From contig CM069432.1 in the NCBI GenBank assembly GCA_035610365.1, positions 281,178,709 to 281,242,708 on the forward strand: DNA of 64,000 nucleotides. Reading direction: 5' to 3'. The notes under the pieces are model-generated. The model saw only the letters and a list, made by a program, of their open reading frames with translations, made no database searches and had not been told where the DNA came from. This document shows positions 1-11,581 of the stretch, in pieces (positions within the stretch are counted from its first letter, which is position 1; every line of letters begins with the position of its first letter). The DNA is from Aquatica leii. Taxonomy: Eukaryota; Arthropoda; Insecta; Coleoptera; Lampyridae. Both the position numbers and the translations under genes were made by a program.

Positions 1-1998
1 ATTCGTCAATTTATCTGATTTATAGCCACACCTTTACACGCGATTTTTGAGGCCACAAATGACGTTTATATAACTGCCATTCAAACAAAATTGTGTATTT
101 TTGAAATTCCGTATGTAGTTTATTATCCTGTTTCTTGTAGTTTTAAGGCGCTATTTTTTTTCAGATTGCAGAAGATTTGTGATCAGAAAATTGTAGACCG
201 CGGACCATAACACAAAAAACCTGTTTTGTTTTTTTTTGACAAAAAAAATTGTAAGCATCAATCAATATACGATCAGTGATTTTTTTTTGTATTTCCAACA
301 TTAACCCACCCAAAAAATTATTAAACATAACATGAATATAAAATATAAACAAAAATTTCTTTGTAAGTATTTAACAAGATTTTTTTAAACGCAATTAAGT
401 TGTTGGTCGAATGATTAAAACTAAATCATCACACAGTTTCATTTTTCAGTTTGTATTTTTGTCTAAATGTTTTTTTAAATAATTGCTTTACACAAACGTG
501 TATACACGTAAAGAAGAATAAAACTACTTAAAATTAATGCCTTACTAAGTAAACTATGGCAAAAATTTTTATTTAAAATTTTGTTCGCGGAACTACATCT
601 ACAAAACGCTTAATTATTTAAACCATTTAAAGCTTGTGTAGCACGTCTTTTATTTAAAACAAAAATGTGTAATTTAATAAATTGCTACTTCACGTGAAAC
701 AGAAAATACACGTTATAAAGATATTATTCATTCAAGTACTTGACGTGAAACATACACTTAGATTCATCATCGTACACAACGACCACGTGATTTTGTAAAT
801 TAAAAACCATCCATCAAACTGAATTATATATTTGAAGATTTAATTATAATAACGTCTAATACTACCAGTTTTGCTTCTTAAATTTTTAATCGCCCAACTT
901 ATAACACCGAACGCCGATGTTATCAAAAATTAAATGGAGCTCGTTCGTTAATTTCAAAGCGGTCAAACTGTTAATGCTATTACGATAATTTTTGTGTTCT
1001 AATTTAAGTGAGTGAATTTGCTATCTTATAAATTGAAATTTACTACTATACCTTCAAGCGGCAATAATGCTAATGGGAAGCGTTTATTTTTTGCTAACTA
1101 CGATTTAATTTATGGTCGAAAAGATGAAGTTTTATTAAAACGTAGTCGAGCTTTAAACGCACAAGCTTCGATAGTCCCGTACAGAATGTTAGCTTTGTGT
1201 GACTAAAAGGATTTACGGAAATGCGATTACTTCTCCACTTCAATAAATAAGATTAGTTTATCCGTAATGTAAGTGTTATTCTTCACACTTTTAATTTGAC
1301 AATGGACACTCTCAAAACCATCAAATTAGTCTCTTTTCGGTAAAATGCGTGTGGTCAGATCTTAGAAACACCTAGTTCGTAACGTTACAAACACTATTCT
1401 GATATTTTTGAATGGTCATTGCAGTTATCACATGCGATTGTATTTTGTTTTGATCTAATCTAATTTTTAAACTATTAAATATTACTATTTTTTAATAAAA
1501 TAAAATTGTAAAACAAAAAAGCAGAAGACTTGAAAGTAAAGAGAATAAATATATTAAACATTAATTAAGAAAGTAGAAGAAATGGGTGATGCGGAAAGTA
1601 GTGGAGAACACTGAAAGTATTTAGAAATAGTAATAAGACAAAGCGGAGAAAACTGTATTAAAAAAGCCACACAAAGAAACACTGATTCAACGAAAAGTCC
1701 TAAAAAAGGAGAAAAAAGAACAAAGAAACAATCACGATCGAAAAAGGATCAGAAGAAGCCAAAGAAAACTACCAGAAGCATAAACAAAATTGTTAAAAAC
1801 AAAGAAAATAAAAGTGCGAAGAAATAGTAATACCAAGAATAGAAAATTCTGAAAACAAAAAGTAATTCGATATTCATATTTTGTAGAAGCAAGGAAGGAT
1901 ATATGTAACCTTATCCATGTACAAGGCTCATGGGATACATCGGGTTTAAAGTTTTTTTTTGACATCTGTCTAATTGCGAGATTTTGTGAAAAAAATTA
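1..1998. other. AT-rich stretch without recognisable gene
   Basis: I see only AT-rich sequence with short chance ORFs. The 77-codon - strand frame at 1732-1965 is rich in F and L, with no motif, and looks like the reverse of A-rich DNA. Position 1998 abuts the target duplication of the gypsy element that follows. This stretch may be the far flank of the old Gyp-2 element, but no LTR of that element is visible here. Confidence 0.6.
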
Positions 1999-2002
1999 AT
2001 TC

Positions 2003-2236
2003 TGTAACATTCAAATATAATCGAAGAGTGTGCGCGTCGAACGCGACACCCCGAAAAAAAAACAAGTTTAGAAAAGATATATAACATGTACGAATTGTTT
2101 TAAGTTGACAATTATTCTGAAGCTAATCTTACTTTATTTGTGTAACGAGAAAATTCCAATAAAACCCCAATTAAGTGGCTGTAAGTTTTGAGTTTTATTC
2201 AAGTTGTCTAAAATCACACTAAATAATACCGCTACA
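2003..2236 (+). repeat. 5' LTR of Gyp-1 (234 bp)
   Basis: It matches 7316-7556 along its length, begins TG and ends CA. AATAAAA near 2160 is a plausible polyadenylation signal. The 3' copy has 7 extra bases after CTGTAA. Confidence 0.95.
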
Positions 2237-2241
2237 TCTAA

Positions 2242-2252
2242 TGGCGCCCAAC
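2242..2252 (+). other. Primer-binding site of Gyp-1
   Basis: TGGCGCCCAAC lies 5 nt downstream of the 5' LTR. It is the start of the complement of an insect tRNA-Lys 3' end, as in gypsy. The match fades after 11 nt. Confidence 0.75.
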
Positions 2253-2793
2253 TTTAGTGCTGTTTCAACGCAATTTTAAAAGTGGCAAATTGTGCAAACG
2301 GTACCAGAAACCCATAAAAGAATTTGCAAAGCTTCGGTAGTGCAGGGAAAGTAAGAAAACCTTCAGAAGAAGCTTATTGTAAGTACAATTTCATCTTATT
2401 TGAAGATGCAGTTTCGTGGGAAATTCCACGCATAATTCATTGCTTTACGCAGTGCTTTTGTATTTACGCGATTTATTCGTACAATCATACGACCGCGTGT
2501 TGCTTATCTGTTCAATGACATTTAGTGTAAATTGAATATAAACATTTCAAGAAACTTTATATCATTTTGTGCAGTGATTAAACGTAACGTAGTTGTTTTT
2601 CAATTTCGCGTATATGAAATTAAAGAACAGCCGATTTATTTCATTGAATGATTAAATATTGCGCTAATTAATTTTCGCAATCGTGTATATAGCATGTGTC
2701 TGTCATTCTATGCAATCGTAACTATTTGTCTGTATCTAAAGTTATCGAACTGAAACTCAAACGCTACAAACTAATTTTACTTACTTAGTTAGT

Positions 2794-4008
2794 ATGTTAC
2801 GAACATTGTTTATGCCGCATAATTTACGAAGCCGTACTATCCGTCCGCCTGACGATAACCCAACTTCTATAAAAAGTGAATCTGATACGGAAAATTCAAT
2901 TCAAATTATGGAACGCTTTACCATTAATGTGACCGACGAACAATTGCAAACGCTCATTGCAAATATTCGTGCGCCTATCCAAAGTGCTAATTCACTTGAT
3001 TTAACGTTTCAGCAAAATTCTGGAAACTTTTCTAAATGCTTTTCTAGATTTTCCGGTAACAAAACGGAAGATTGTGATGCATTTATAAATGCTATCACAG
3101 TGTACAAAGATTGTCTAAATATTACAGATGAAAATGCAATTAAAGGATTGTCAATGCTACTTGATGGTCACGCAGCAACTTGGTGGCATGGTACAAAAGC
3201 TACTGTCGCGTTTTGGGATGAAGCTTTAAAGTCGTTGCGTCATGCTTTCGGTTATAACAAACCGCCTTACCAAATATTTCGTGAGCTGTTTTCTAAAGAA
3301 CAAGGTGATAAGGAACCAACGGATATTTTCGTTGCCAATGCTCGCTCACTCTTATCGCGCTTGCCTGTCTACCCTGAATTACACGAAGTTCATAAATTAA
3401 ATATGATTTATGGTCTTTTGAACTCTAGAGTTAGAACGCTGTTGCCAAGAGAAGGAATTACTGATTTTTCTACTCTTGTTGACAAAGCTCGATCTGTTGA
3501 ACAAAATTTTGTAGACAAACATGATGTTTGCTTACCCCAAAAAAACCATTTGCTTGCTACTGAAAAGTCTTTAAAACTTAGACCTAAATGCACTTATTGT
3601 CATAACTATGGTCATGTTAAAGACGGTTGTAGAAAATTTGCTGCTTCACTAGCACGTTCACAAAAACCCATTATAGAAAATAAATCTTCGCCTCCTATTA
3701 ACAAACTTGTCTGTTTTGGATGTGGTAAACCAGGATATGTAAGATCTCAATTTCCTCAATGCCAACCTAGCACTAGCTTTGTTAAGTCTCCTGCTACAAA
3801 CTCAACATCATCTTTTGACGTATTGATGACTGAGGTTAATTCGGATGCTAATCTTCCCATGTTTCATATAAAAATTTCTGACCTTGAAGGATTAGCTTGT
3901 GTCGATACCGGAGCGAAATGTAGTATTGCTGGATATAAGTTGTACACGTATTTAAAAAACAATAATTTTTTTGTTTACCCCCGACAAAGTTACAATGACA
4001 CTCGCTGA
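2794..4008 (+). CDS. gag: Gyp-1 Gag with start of protease
   Basis: 404 codons from an ATG at 2794. The first ~250 residues form the Gag capsid-like part, with LDGHAATWW and an FREL...D/I segment typical of Ty3/gypsy Gag. Two zinc knuckles follow at about residues 267-280 (CTYCHNYGHVKDGC) and 308-322 (CFGCGKPGY...), the second irregular. The frame then enters the aspartic protease at CVDTGAKCS (about residues 370-378), so gag and protease appear to share one frame in this family. It ends prematurely at 4008, after a T7 run (3966-3972), while protease continues one frame over. The product would package RNA and form the particle; this copy probably makes no functional Gag-Pol unless ribosomes shift. 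Confidence 0.85.
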   Translation: MLRTLFMPHNLRSRTIRPPDDNPTSIKSESDTENSIQIMERFTINVTDEQLQTLIANIRAPIQSANSLDLTFQQNSGNFSKCFSRFSGNKTEDCDAFINAITVYKDCLNITDENAIKGLSMLLDGHAATWWHGTKATVAFWDEALKSLRHAFGYNKPPYQIFRELFSKEQGDKEPTDIFVANARSLLSRLPVYPELHEVHKLNMIYGLLNSRVRTLLPREGITDFSTLVDKARSVEQNFVDKHDVCLPQKNHLLATEKSLKLRPKCTYCHNYGHVKDGCRKFAASLARSQKPIIENKSSPPINKLVCFGCGKPGYVRSQFPQCQPSTSFVKSPATNSTSSFDVLMTEVNSDANLPMFHIKISDLEGLACVDTGAKCSIAGYKLYTYLKNNNFFVYPRQSYNDTR

Positions 4009-5563
4009 TGGCGTCCCCAGAGAAGTTGTTGTTCAAACCTTTCAATGCGACGTTATTTTAGAAGGAAGAATTGTTCCAACTAGTTTTATGGCTGTGCCTT
4101 CTCATCTAGAAAGCAAGACACTTCTGGGTATAGATTTTCTTACTGCTGCCAATGTTGTGCTAAGCATTCCAAAAATGCAATGGTGGTTCGAAGATGATGT
4201 TTATACAAAGTATGCATTTTATTCTCCACCTTGTCTCGTACTCGCTACTGCTATTTCCACTACAAATAGAGATTTCACTGATGCAACTACCTCACTTCGC
4301 GAAAACGAAGCAGTTTCATTAAGTGCCGACGAAAAACAACGTCTAAAAAATTTGTTGACCGACTATAAAAATGTTTTTGAAAATGTACATGGACCTACTC
4401 CTTACATTGAACATGCAATTCGTCTTGTCGATTACACTCCAATAGCAGTGCCTCCTTATAGGCTAAACGCTAAGAAAACTGAAATTTTGAAAGAAGTAAT
4501 TGATAAGCTCTTCGCTTTGAATATCATTGAAGAATGTGACTCTGCCTACGCTGCTCCAGTAATGCTGGTTCCTAAAAAAGAACCTGGAAAAGTAAGAATG
4601 TGTATCGACTATCGTCGCCTAAATTCTCTCACGGTGCCTGACAAATACCCGTTGCCTAGGATTGACGATCTGTTGCATAATGCTAAACAAACACTCTACA
4701 TGTCTACTATTGACCTTCAGTCCGGTTATCACCAGGTACCCGTCAAACTTGAAGACCGTGATAAAACAGGATTTATCACCCCTTTCGGCATCTTTCGCTT
4801 TTGCTGCATGCCCTTTGGTTTACGCAATGCTCCTGCGACATTTCAAAGATTAATCGACAAGTTTCGCGCTGGATTAACTGGTCTAACGGTACTAGCATAT
4901 ATCGATGACTTCATTGTTCTATCACGTTCATTTGATGAACATTTAGTAGACTTACAAAAAGTATTTGAAAGACTTATTTTGTTTAAACTATGTGTAAATC
5001 GTTCAAAGTGTACGTTCGCGTGTGATTCGGTTCGTTATCTCGGACATTTGATAACGCCAGGTGGAATACAAGCCGACCCTGAAAAAATTCGCGCAATAAT
5101 AGATATGCCACGACCTACTAATGTCAAGCATGTCATCTCGTTCTTACAAACGTGTAACTGGTTTCGGCGCTTTATTGAACATTTCGCCGACATTTCGAAA
5201 CCGCTTAGTTTACTGACTCGCAAAACAGCAAAATTTAAGTGGGGAGATGCTGAAGAAACCGCATTTACTAAGTTAAAACATGCATTATCGTCTCCTCCAA
5301 TTTTAAGACAAGCAGATTCAAATTTGCCTTATATCATCAAATGCGATGCAAGTTCATACGCTATTGGAGCATGTCTACTCCAGGGGGAGGGTGCAGATGA
5401 AAGGCCTGTGGAGTACATCAGTCGCCTTCTCACTCCTGCTGAAGTCAATTACTGTTGTACGGAACGTGAAGCTCTTAGTTTGGTGTATGCTGTAACAAAA
5501 TTTCGAGGTTATATAGAAGGATCACAAGTTATTATTAAAACTGATCACCAACCTCTCAAATAG
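3971..5563 (+). pseudogene. pol: Gyp-1 Pol, rest of protease + reverse transcriptase + RNase H
   Basis: The frame carries the second half of protease (LLGIDFL at about residues 50-56), then reverse transcriptase with the catalytic YIDD at 4898-4909, then the RNase H start (KCDASSYAIG) and TDHQPLK just before the stop. The frame's first codon is not an ATG; it is a continuation of gag shifted by one base. TAG at 5561-5563 replaces the tryptophan codon normally found at this point of RNase H, a TGG-to-TAG type change, and the same frame stays open beyond it. Everything else expected of a Ty3/gypsy RT is present. Confidence 0.9.
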
Positions 5564-7333
5564 CTAATTTCATTGCGTTCTCCAAGTGGTCGCTTAGCTC
5601 GTTGGGCTTCGATGTTACAAAGCTACGATCTACAAATAGATTATATACCTGGAAAAACTAACGTCATAGCCGACTGTCTTTCACGACCGCCTTTTGACGT
5701 TGATATACAACGGAATGTTTCTGTTAGCACTGTAACAACGCTCTTGCCACAAGAATCTGCAAGAAATATTAGAGAGGAACAAAAAGGCGATTTAGACATC
5801 AAAAAGATTATAGATACCTTTGAATCGGACAACCCGAATCTAATCGATTATACTCGATGGACTGATCGTGGTTATGTCATGCTATCTGGTGTGCTGTATC
5901 GCTATGTGCCTGATGTTGACTCCGAATTTGCTCAATTAGTTGTCCCAAAATCTAAGATTGAAGAAATCTTGCGCGAATATCATGACTTATCTACCAGCGG
6001 ACACTATGGCATTGAGAAAACATTACGTCGAATTTCTAATAGTTTTTACTGGCCTACTATGCATCGAGATGTCACTAACCATGTCAAAAAATGTATAGCT
6101 TGCCAGCGTTATAAGCCCACTAACCTAAAACCTGCTGGGTTGTTACAAACTCCTATCTCCAATCAGCGCTTTGAGACGCTTGCAATTGATTTGTTTGGAC
6201 CACTTCCCAAAGCCCCCACTGGTGAAAAATGGGTGTTTGCTATTGAAGATACCGCTACTAAATGGATAGAGCTGTTTGCATTGACCACCGCCTCTGCAGA
6301 GACATGTTCAAAATGTCTTGTCGACGAAGTAATTTTACGGTATGGAACACCACGTCGAGTTATCAGTGATAATGGGCCTCAATTCGTTGGTGAAGTGATG
6401 CAAATAGTAGCTCATTGTTTAGGTTTTCGACAAAATTTGATTCCTGTTTACCATCCTTCAGCAAATCCTGAAGAAAGACGCAACAGAGATCTAAAAACCC
6501 AATTGGGGATCATTTGTGGTGAGAATCATACCCAATGGAAAGAAGCTTTGCCTGCAGTAAGGTTTTCAATGAATACGTGTATCAACGCTAGCACAGGGTA
6601 TTCACCGGCGTTTCTCGCTTTTGGAAGAGAACCGCAAACACCATACGAAGTGCATCACGACCTACGTGCTATTATTCAAAACGAAAATTTTGTACCCGAG
6701 ATCACCCAATACTTGAAAAATATGGATCAAGTGCTAAGACGTGCCAGAGAAACCCATGAACTAAAACAGGATGCTGCAAAGAAACATGCTGATAAAGCTA
6801 GACGTGAAGTTACTCCGTACAACGCAGGTGATTTGGTCCTTGTGGATGTACACCAATTGAGTAACTCAGCCAAGCAGTTTACGTCCAAGTTTGCTCCTAG
6901 ACGCGACGGACCGTATTTGATTACTAAGCAAAACTCGCCCACTTCTTACCAGGTGGCTCATATCCACGAACCGGATGTGCCTCTTGGCAATTATCATGTA
7001 TCGGCCCTCAAGCCGTATACTAAAGGAACGACAGAAACTCCCATTTCTCCTATCCGCCAACGAGGAAGACCGAAAAAATCCACTGCGGTAAGCTCTGATC
7101 TTGCTTCAAATATTAATCATTATATTGCAGACGGCGAGGAAAGAAATCCCTCGAAACAAAGCCAAGTAACCGATGGCGTCTCCGTTATTCCCTCCAATCT
7201 TCCATCATTACGTCGAATTCGGCGCCTCCAAAAACGTCATGGAACGTCACCTCATTACTCAATCAATTTTCTTGGTTTTCTTCCGGGACGGTTACCGAAA
7301 ACCAAAGGGGGAGTGTGTAACATTCAAATATAA
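5564..7333 (+). pseudogene. pol: Gyp-1 Pol, end of RNase H + integrase
   Basis: This is the direct continuation of the upstream pol frame after the single TAG. It opens with the RNase H tail (SPSGRLARWASML, ADCLSRPP) and continues with the integrase HHCC zinc domain (H...H...CIAC). The DDE core follows: D in AIDLFGPLP, D in VISDNGPQF, E in HPSANPEERRN. The C-terminal part has LVLVDVHQL and DGPYLITKQ, matching a GPY/F module. The last codons run into the 3' LTR. The usual glutamate of the DD35E triad is kept, so the only inactivating change I see here is the upstream nonsense codon. Confidence 0.9.
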
Positions 7334-7556
7334 TCGAAAAGTGTGCGCGTCGAACGCGACACCCCGAAAAAAAAACAAGTTTAGAAAAGATATATAACAT
7401 GTACGAATTGTTTTAAGTTGACAATTATTCTGAAGCTAATCTTACTTTATTTGTGTAACGAGAAAATTCCAATAAAACCCCAATTAAGTGACTGTAAATG
7501 TTTAGTTTTGAGTTTTATTCAAGTTGTCTAAAATCACACTAAATAATACCGCTACA
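7316..7556 (+). repeat. 3' LTR of Gyp-1 (241 bp)
   Basis: A direct copy of 2003-2236, preceded by the purine-rich tract AAAGGGGGAG that would prime plus-strand synthesis. The second copy of the target duplication, ATTC, follows immediately. Confidence 0.95.
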
Positions 7557-7607
7557 ATTCTAGATATAAGTTGTTGAAAGATATAAGGACTTTAAATGTT
7601 GTTTTCT

Positions 7608-8050
7608 CTAATTTTTAGGTGAGCTTTTATTGTTGATATAAAATGAATTTGTTGCAGTAGGTTCAACAAAAACATTTTGTGGTAGATCGACTACTGTGTT
7701 GGTATCTGCAGACAATGGAATGAGTGATTCTGAATTTTCAAAGAACGCAGGTTTGAGTCGATCAGTGCTCACATTGACGTTGCGACCATTTATGGACAAT
7801 TTGAAGAATTTCCGACCTCTTTTAATGATAGTATAGGGTCTTTCATATGGTTTTGTTAGGTATGTCTTGACTTTGTCGACCCGGACAAATGCATGTGTTG
7901 CTGTAGCCAGATCTCGATGTACGAATGGCTGTTGGTCGATGTGATGTGCTGGCTTGGTAGGTCGGAGTTGGTTCATCAATTCATTCAGTTTTTTTACAAA
8001 TTCATCTTGTGGTATTGATTCTGTTGGATATAAAAATTCTCCAGGAAGAC
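7608..8050 (-). pseudogene. Gyp-2 integrase C-terminal part
   Basis: The open frame carries features of the post-core integrase region of Ty3/gypsy: PFVHRDL, THAFVRVD, YERPYTII and VNVSTDRLKPAFF. The annotated 123-codon frame starts at 7979, but the same frame is open up to 8050, where Gyp-3 begins. It is the missing end of the integrase found at 18231-18634. The stop codon is natural for this position. Confidence 0.9.
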
Positions 8051-8051
8051 G

Positions 8052-9980
8052 TGTTACATGCCAAAATTAACACAAAGTCACTGCCTGCAATGAAGTAACA
8101 TAAACGGGGGGGGTTGTGCCACTAGCTCAATGGAGAAGGGTGGGTTTTATTTAAAATTCCGTGAAAAATTGGAAACGCGATCGTCGTAAAAATGGAACTA
8201 GAACGGTAAAATAGTCAAATAATCGATAAGGGCGCCAATCAAGGATTTCTATAAGGGGAAGCTTTCAAACCCTTGATTACCTGAAAGCTCATCCGGTTGG
8301 TCATAACCACAGAACTTACCTTGGGTTATAACAATTCTGAAAAACACTTAAACAAAAATTTACGTATGCGGCGGCTAAATGAATAAAAGCTCTTTACATT
8401 TAACAATTTAACATTTATTGATTGAAAATTTAAAACCAAGACAAAATAAAATAACAAGTACTAAATGATATCAAATAAATTTGAATAAAAGAAATGAAAT
8501 AACCTTAAACAAACAAAAATGAATAATTTACACACAAAACATTACATTAAAATTTATAAAAAGAAATGCTACTACAATAGCGTTAATTCGACGTCAAATA
8601 TAATTAAATCTCAAGATCTTGGCCGCATATTTATAACAAACAAATTATATAACACAAAAAAAAAACAATACAGTTTATAACATAAATATGTCCGAACTTT
8701 AATTCGAACTAAACAAAATATAGTTTATAAGTCGTTACATTATCATATATTCGAAATACGAATCACTTCTCAACGCACAAAACAAAGTTAATTGATTTTA
8801 ATTTTTGCGCAAACACTATACGTGTTCATTAAAATAATTAAATTCAACGTTAGTCGTAATTTCAATTGACTTAAAAAAAAAAAAAATTGAAAGCTTTTAC
8901 TGCATTTTTAATCGCGGGACACTGCACGATCAAACAACAAAATCGATAAATACCTTAATTCTTAATTGGTGACACCGGCTGAACTTTGGTTCCCAGTGGA
9001 TTTGAAAGCTAACACCTTGGATGGACTTTGGCTGCTTCCCAAACAATAGGTTACCAGTGGAAGATTTATTAATCCGCCCCAAAGGCGAAAGATATGAGAT
9101 TGCGAAACAAACTCACGCACAAATTCACGTAACGAAACATACGATATTAATTTAGGTAAAACAGTGATCTTAATTAACCGTAATTACGAAAAAGGAAAGT
9201 TTGATTTTCCACTTAAATTCACTGCACCCTCTTCTTTTACTTCCACGGTAATTATTAGAACAGGTGAATTATCACCTTTGTTAACTACATTTTTCCGGCC
9301 GTCAACCAACTAACTTCCCACTCTCACATTTTCCAAAAACACATCTATATATCAACTTTCGTCGACTGCCCTTTCCACAAAGGCTGCGTTCGAAACTTCA
9401 AACACCAAAATTCTCTCGCGCAAAGGTGCAATAAAGAGGCAAACAAACATATTACGTCATATTTATATAATTAGGACACAGCGTTTCGCTTGTACGTGAA
9501 ACTGTCAATTTGACAAGATATTATATTACAAGAATTTAAACTGCCTAATAAATTAAGATAACGACTTAATTTTTTCCACGTAATCTAAACGTTTGACATA
9601 AAGAAATTCAAGTACGAATGTACTCGAACAAAGAACTCATAAACCAACTTAAAATAAACAAACGGTGAAAATAGATTTAATTACGATTATATCTCAGAAG
9701 GAAAACATAAATCACAACTGGAATTTTTCAACAATCCAAGTGAAACATTCAATAAGCAAAATCGCGAAATCAGATGGTTTACCGCGTAACAAAATACAAA
9801 ACTTTATCAACAATTACATTGTAACTTCGAATTTAAAATCGTAAAATAACTTATTAAACTCAATCTAAAATTCACATTAAACCAAATTCAAAATACATTA
9901 AATGAAAATCGTCAATCCAAATACTGTGTCCGTTATCAAACATTACTCAATCAACCAATCGATTCTAAACGATGGTTACA
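8052..9980 (-). repeat. 3' LTR of Gyp-3 (1929 bp)
   Basis: Nearly identical to 16309-18226. On the element strand it starts TGTAACCATCG at 9980 and ends at 8052. The purine tract GTAGGGGAGG (rc of 9981-9990) lies directly upstream and serves as the polypurine tract. Confidence 0.95.
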
Positions 9981-11581
9981 CCTCCCCTACTTAAAGAGGG
10001 ATTTCTTAAATCGCTCTCTAAGCAATAGACTTAAGACGAAACGAAAACCCATAACCCAACCCTCACATGGTCACAAAGCGACAAAAAAAAAACGAGACCC
10101 AGCCGTTGTGGTTTGACCAAATGACCCCAACCCACCACAACGGAACCACACTGTAGCAGTGGACGCTAAAACTGATTGGTGAAGCCAACCAGGGCAATTA
10201 ACGAAGCACGACTGAACAAGGCAGTACCCCTGGGCGGGAGGAGAGCGACTACACGGGTGCCGTACCGGCGGTGCCCACAAAAGAGTACTACCCCGTGCCA
10301 CGGGCCATCAACGTAAAAATTTCAAAAAAACAAAAATCTAATAAACGAAAAACGTTTAAAAGAGCGTAAAAACGCGTCAGGCACAAGGGGGTTGGTTTTG
10401 CAAAGGACACATGCCCAGTGCTACCCCCAGGTCCTAAAAGAAAAACATCAAAGTAAAACCGCCAAAGTCCACCACGGTCGAGCGACCGAGGTACGCGAGA
10501 GGTCCTGACTAGGCTTGGGAATTCGGCCAATAAACCCCAACTTAAGGTTACCTAGACAGTCCCTAACACGATTTGTCCAAGTACATAGCGAAAGAGTCGT
10601 CAACAAGAGGCATAAAGGGCGCGGGGCTTCCACGCAGAAGGGAGTCGCTGGTCATAAGGAAGAACGAAAGAAGAATGGAAAAGAAAGGATAGACAGCAGA
10701 AGAAGAGAAGAGTCGTCATATCCGGTAAATAAAAAAAAATAAACGTCATAATCGGTAAAAATGCAACACGGCAGACCTTGGGAAGTGTCTGGCTCGACAC
10801 GATGTATCCGACATTGACAAAGGAAGAAGGCACGCCATGCGTCACGGGATCGGCATGTTGTGAGATCCTACAACCCATAACGTCGAACCCAAAGCACCTT
10901 ACCCATTGACCACTCTCAAAGTCAACTGCGGCAAGTGTCATCACAAAGATAATGTAACTACTAACTAGAGATAGTGTTTACTTACAACTAACTACCAAAA
11001 CACAATAAACGATAATGTAACTATAAATGCAAAAATAAAACGAAACTAAACCTATGGATCTCGCGATCTCGCAATCAACGAGAATCCCTAGCGAAACTAA
11101 CGGAACGAAAACCTGAACGATACGACTTTTTATAGTTTCCTAACTAACCATAAAAAAATTCTGATCATTCGATCAGAAACATCCACGAAGAGCGAAAAAG
11201 AAACTAAACCTAAAGGAAGGGTAGTATATGTTTGGGTTCGACACAGATCACTCGATGCTGCACAATAGGAGAGGGCGCGCTGCGCTTCACGAGATCCGCG
11301 CATTGCGTTTTTCCCACAACTACTGCCCTCACCGAGCGATGGCACCTAGCCGCAAACACTACAGAAATAAAAGATAAGGACAGACAAGATAGCAGAAGAA
11401 AGAAAAATGGAAATAAAAGAACCGTTGTTTAGTCGCCTCTTACGACAAGTGGTGTCCCCACTGTAGAGAAATATTCTTAGTCCGTCTCTACACGGAACCC
11501 AAAACGAAACTAACTAACCTAAAAAAACGAACAAGAAACTAAAACAAAAGAAAAAAAAAATCCAAACGGTAAAACCTAAAA
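9981..11581 (-). other. Long 3' noncoding region of Gyp-3
   Basis: About 1.6 kb lies between the pol stop and the 3' LTR, richer in GC than the neighbourhood. Short frames exist on both strands (the longest is 114 codons on -, 10600-10944), but none shows an envelope-like signal peptide, transmembrane segment or cysteine pattern. On the + strand, 11428-11455 reads GTCGCCTCTTACGACAAGTG..., resembling a motif I recall from 3' ends of insect LINEs, so part of this region may have been captured. What it does is unknown. Confidence 0.6.

Larger units (their letters stand above)
2003..7556 (+). mobile_element. Ty3/gypsy LTR retrotransposon Gyp-1, near complete
   Basis: Two direct LTRs (2003-2236 and 7316-7556) start with TGTAAC and end with GCTACA. 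They are flanked by the 4-bp target duplication ATTC at 1999-2002 and 7557-7560. Between them lie a primer-binding site, gag with zinc knuckles, protease, reverse transcriptase, RNase H and integrase, in the Ty3/gypsy order. No envelope frame follows integrase; pol runs into the 3' LTR. Two visible lesions break the coding region: a frame change inside protease and a TAG between RNase H and integrase. The LTRs differ mainly by a 7-bp insertion in the 3' copy, so the insertion is fairly recent. It sits just beyond the integrase stop codon of Gyp-2. Confidence 0.95.

Noticed and set aside
1586-1620. TGATGCGGAAAG resembling the Gyp-2 LTR end (TGATGCGAAAG), as a lost 3' LTR
   Set aside because: The similarity stops after about 12 bases.
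1732-1965. 77-codon - strand frame
   Set aside because: F/L-rich translation of A-rich DNA, without motif or context.
10288-10944. - strand frames as a possible env gene of Gyp-3
   Set aside because: The overlapping short frames lack a signal peptide, membrane anchor and cleavage motif, and none exceeds 114 codons.
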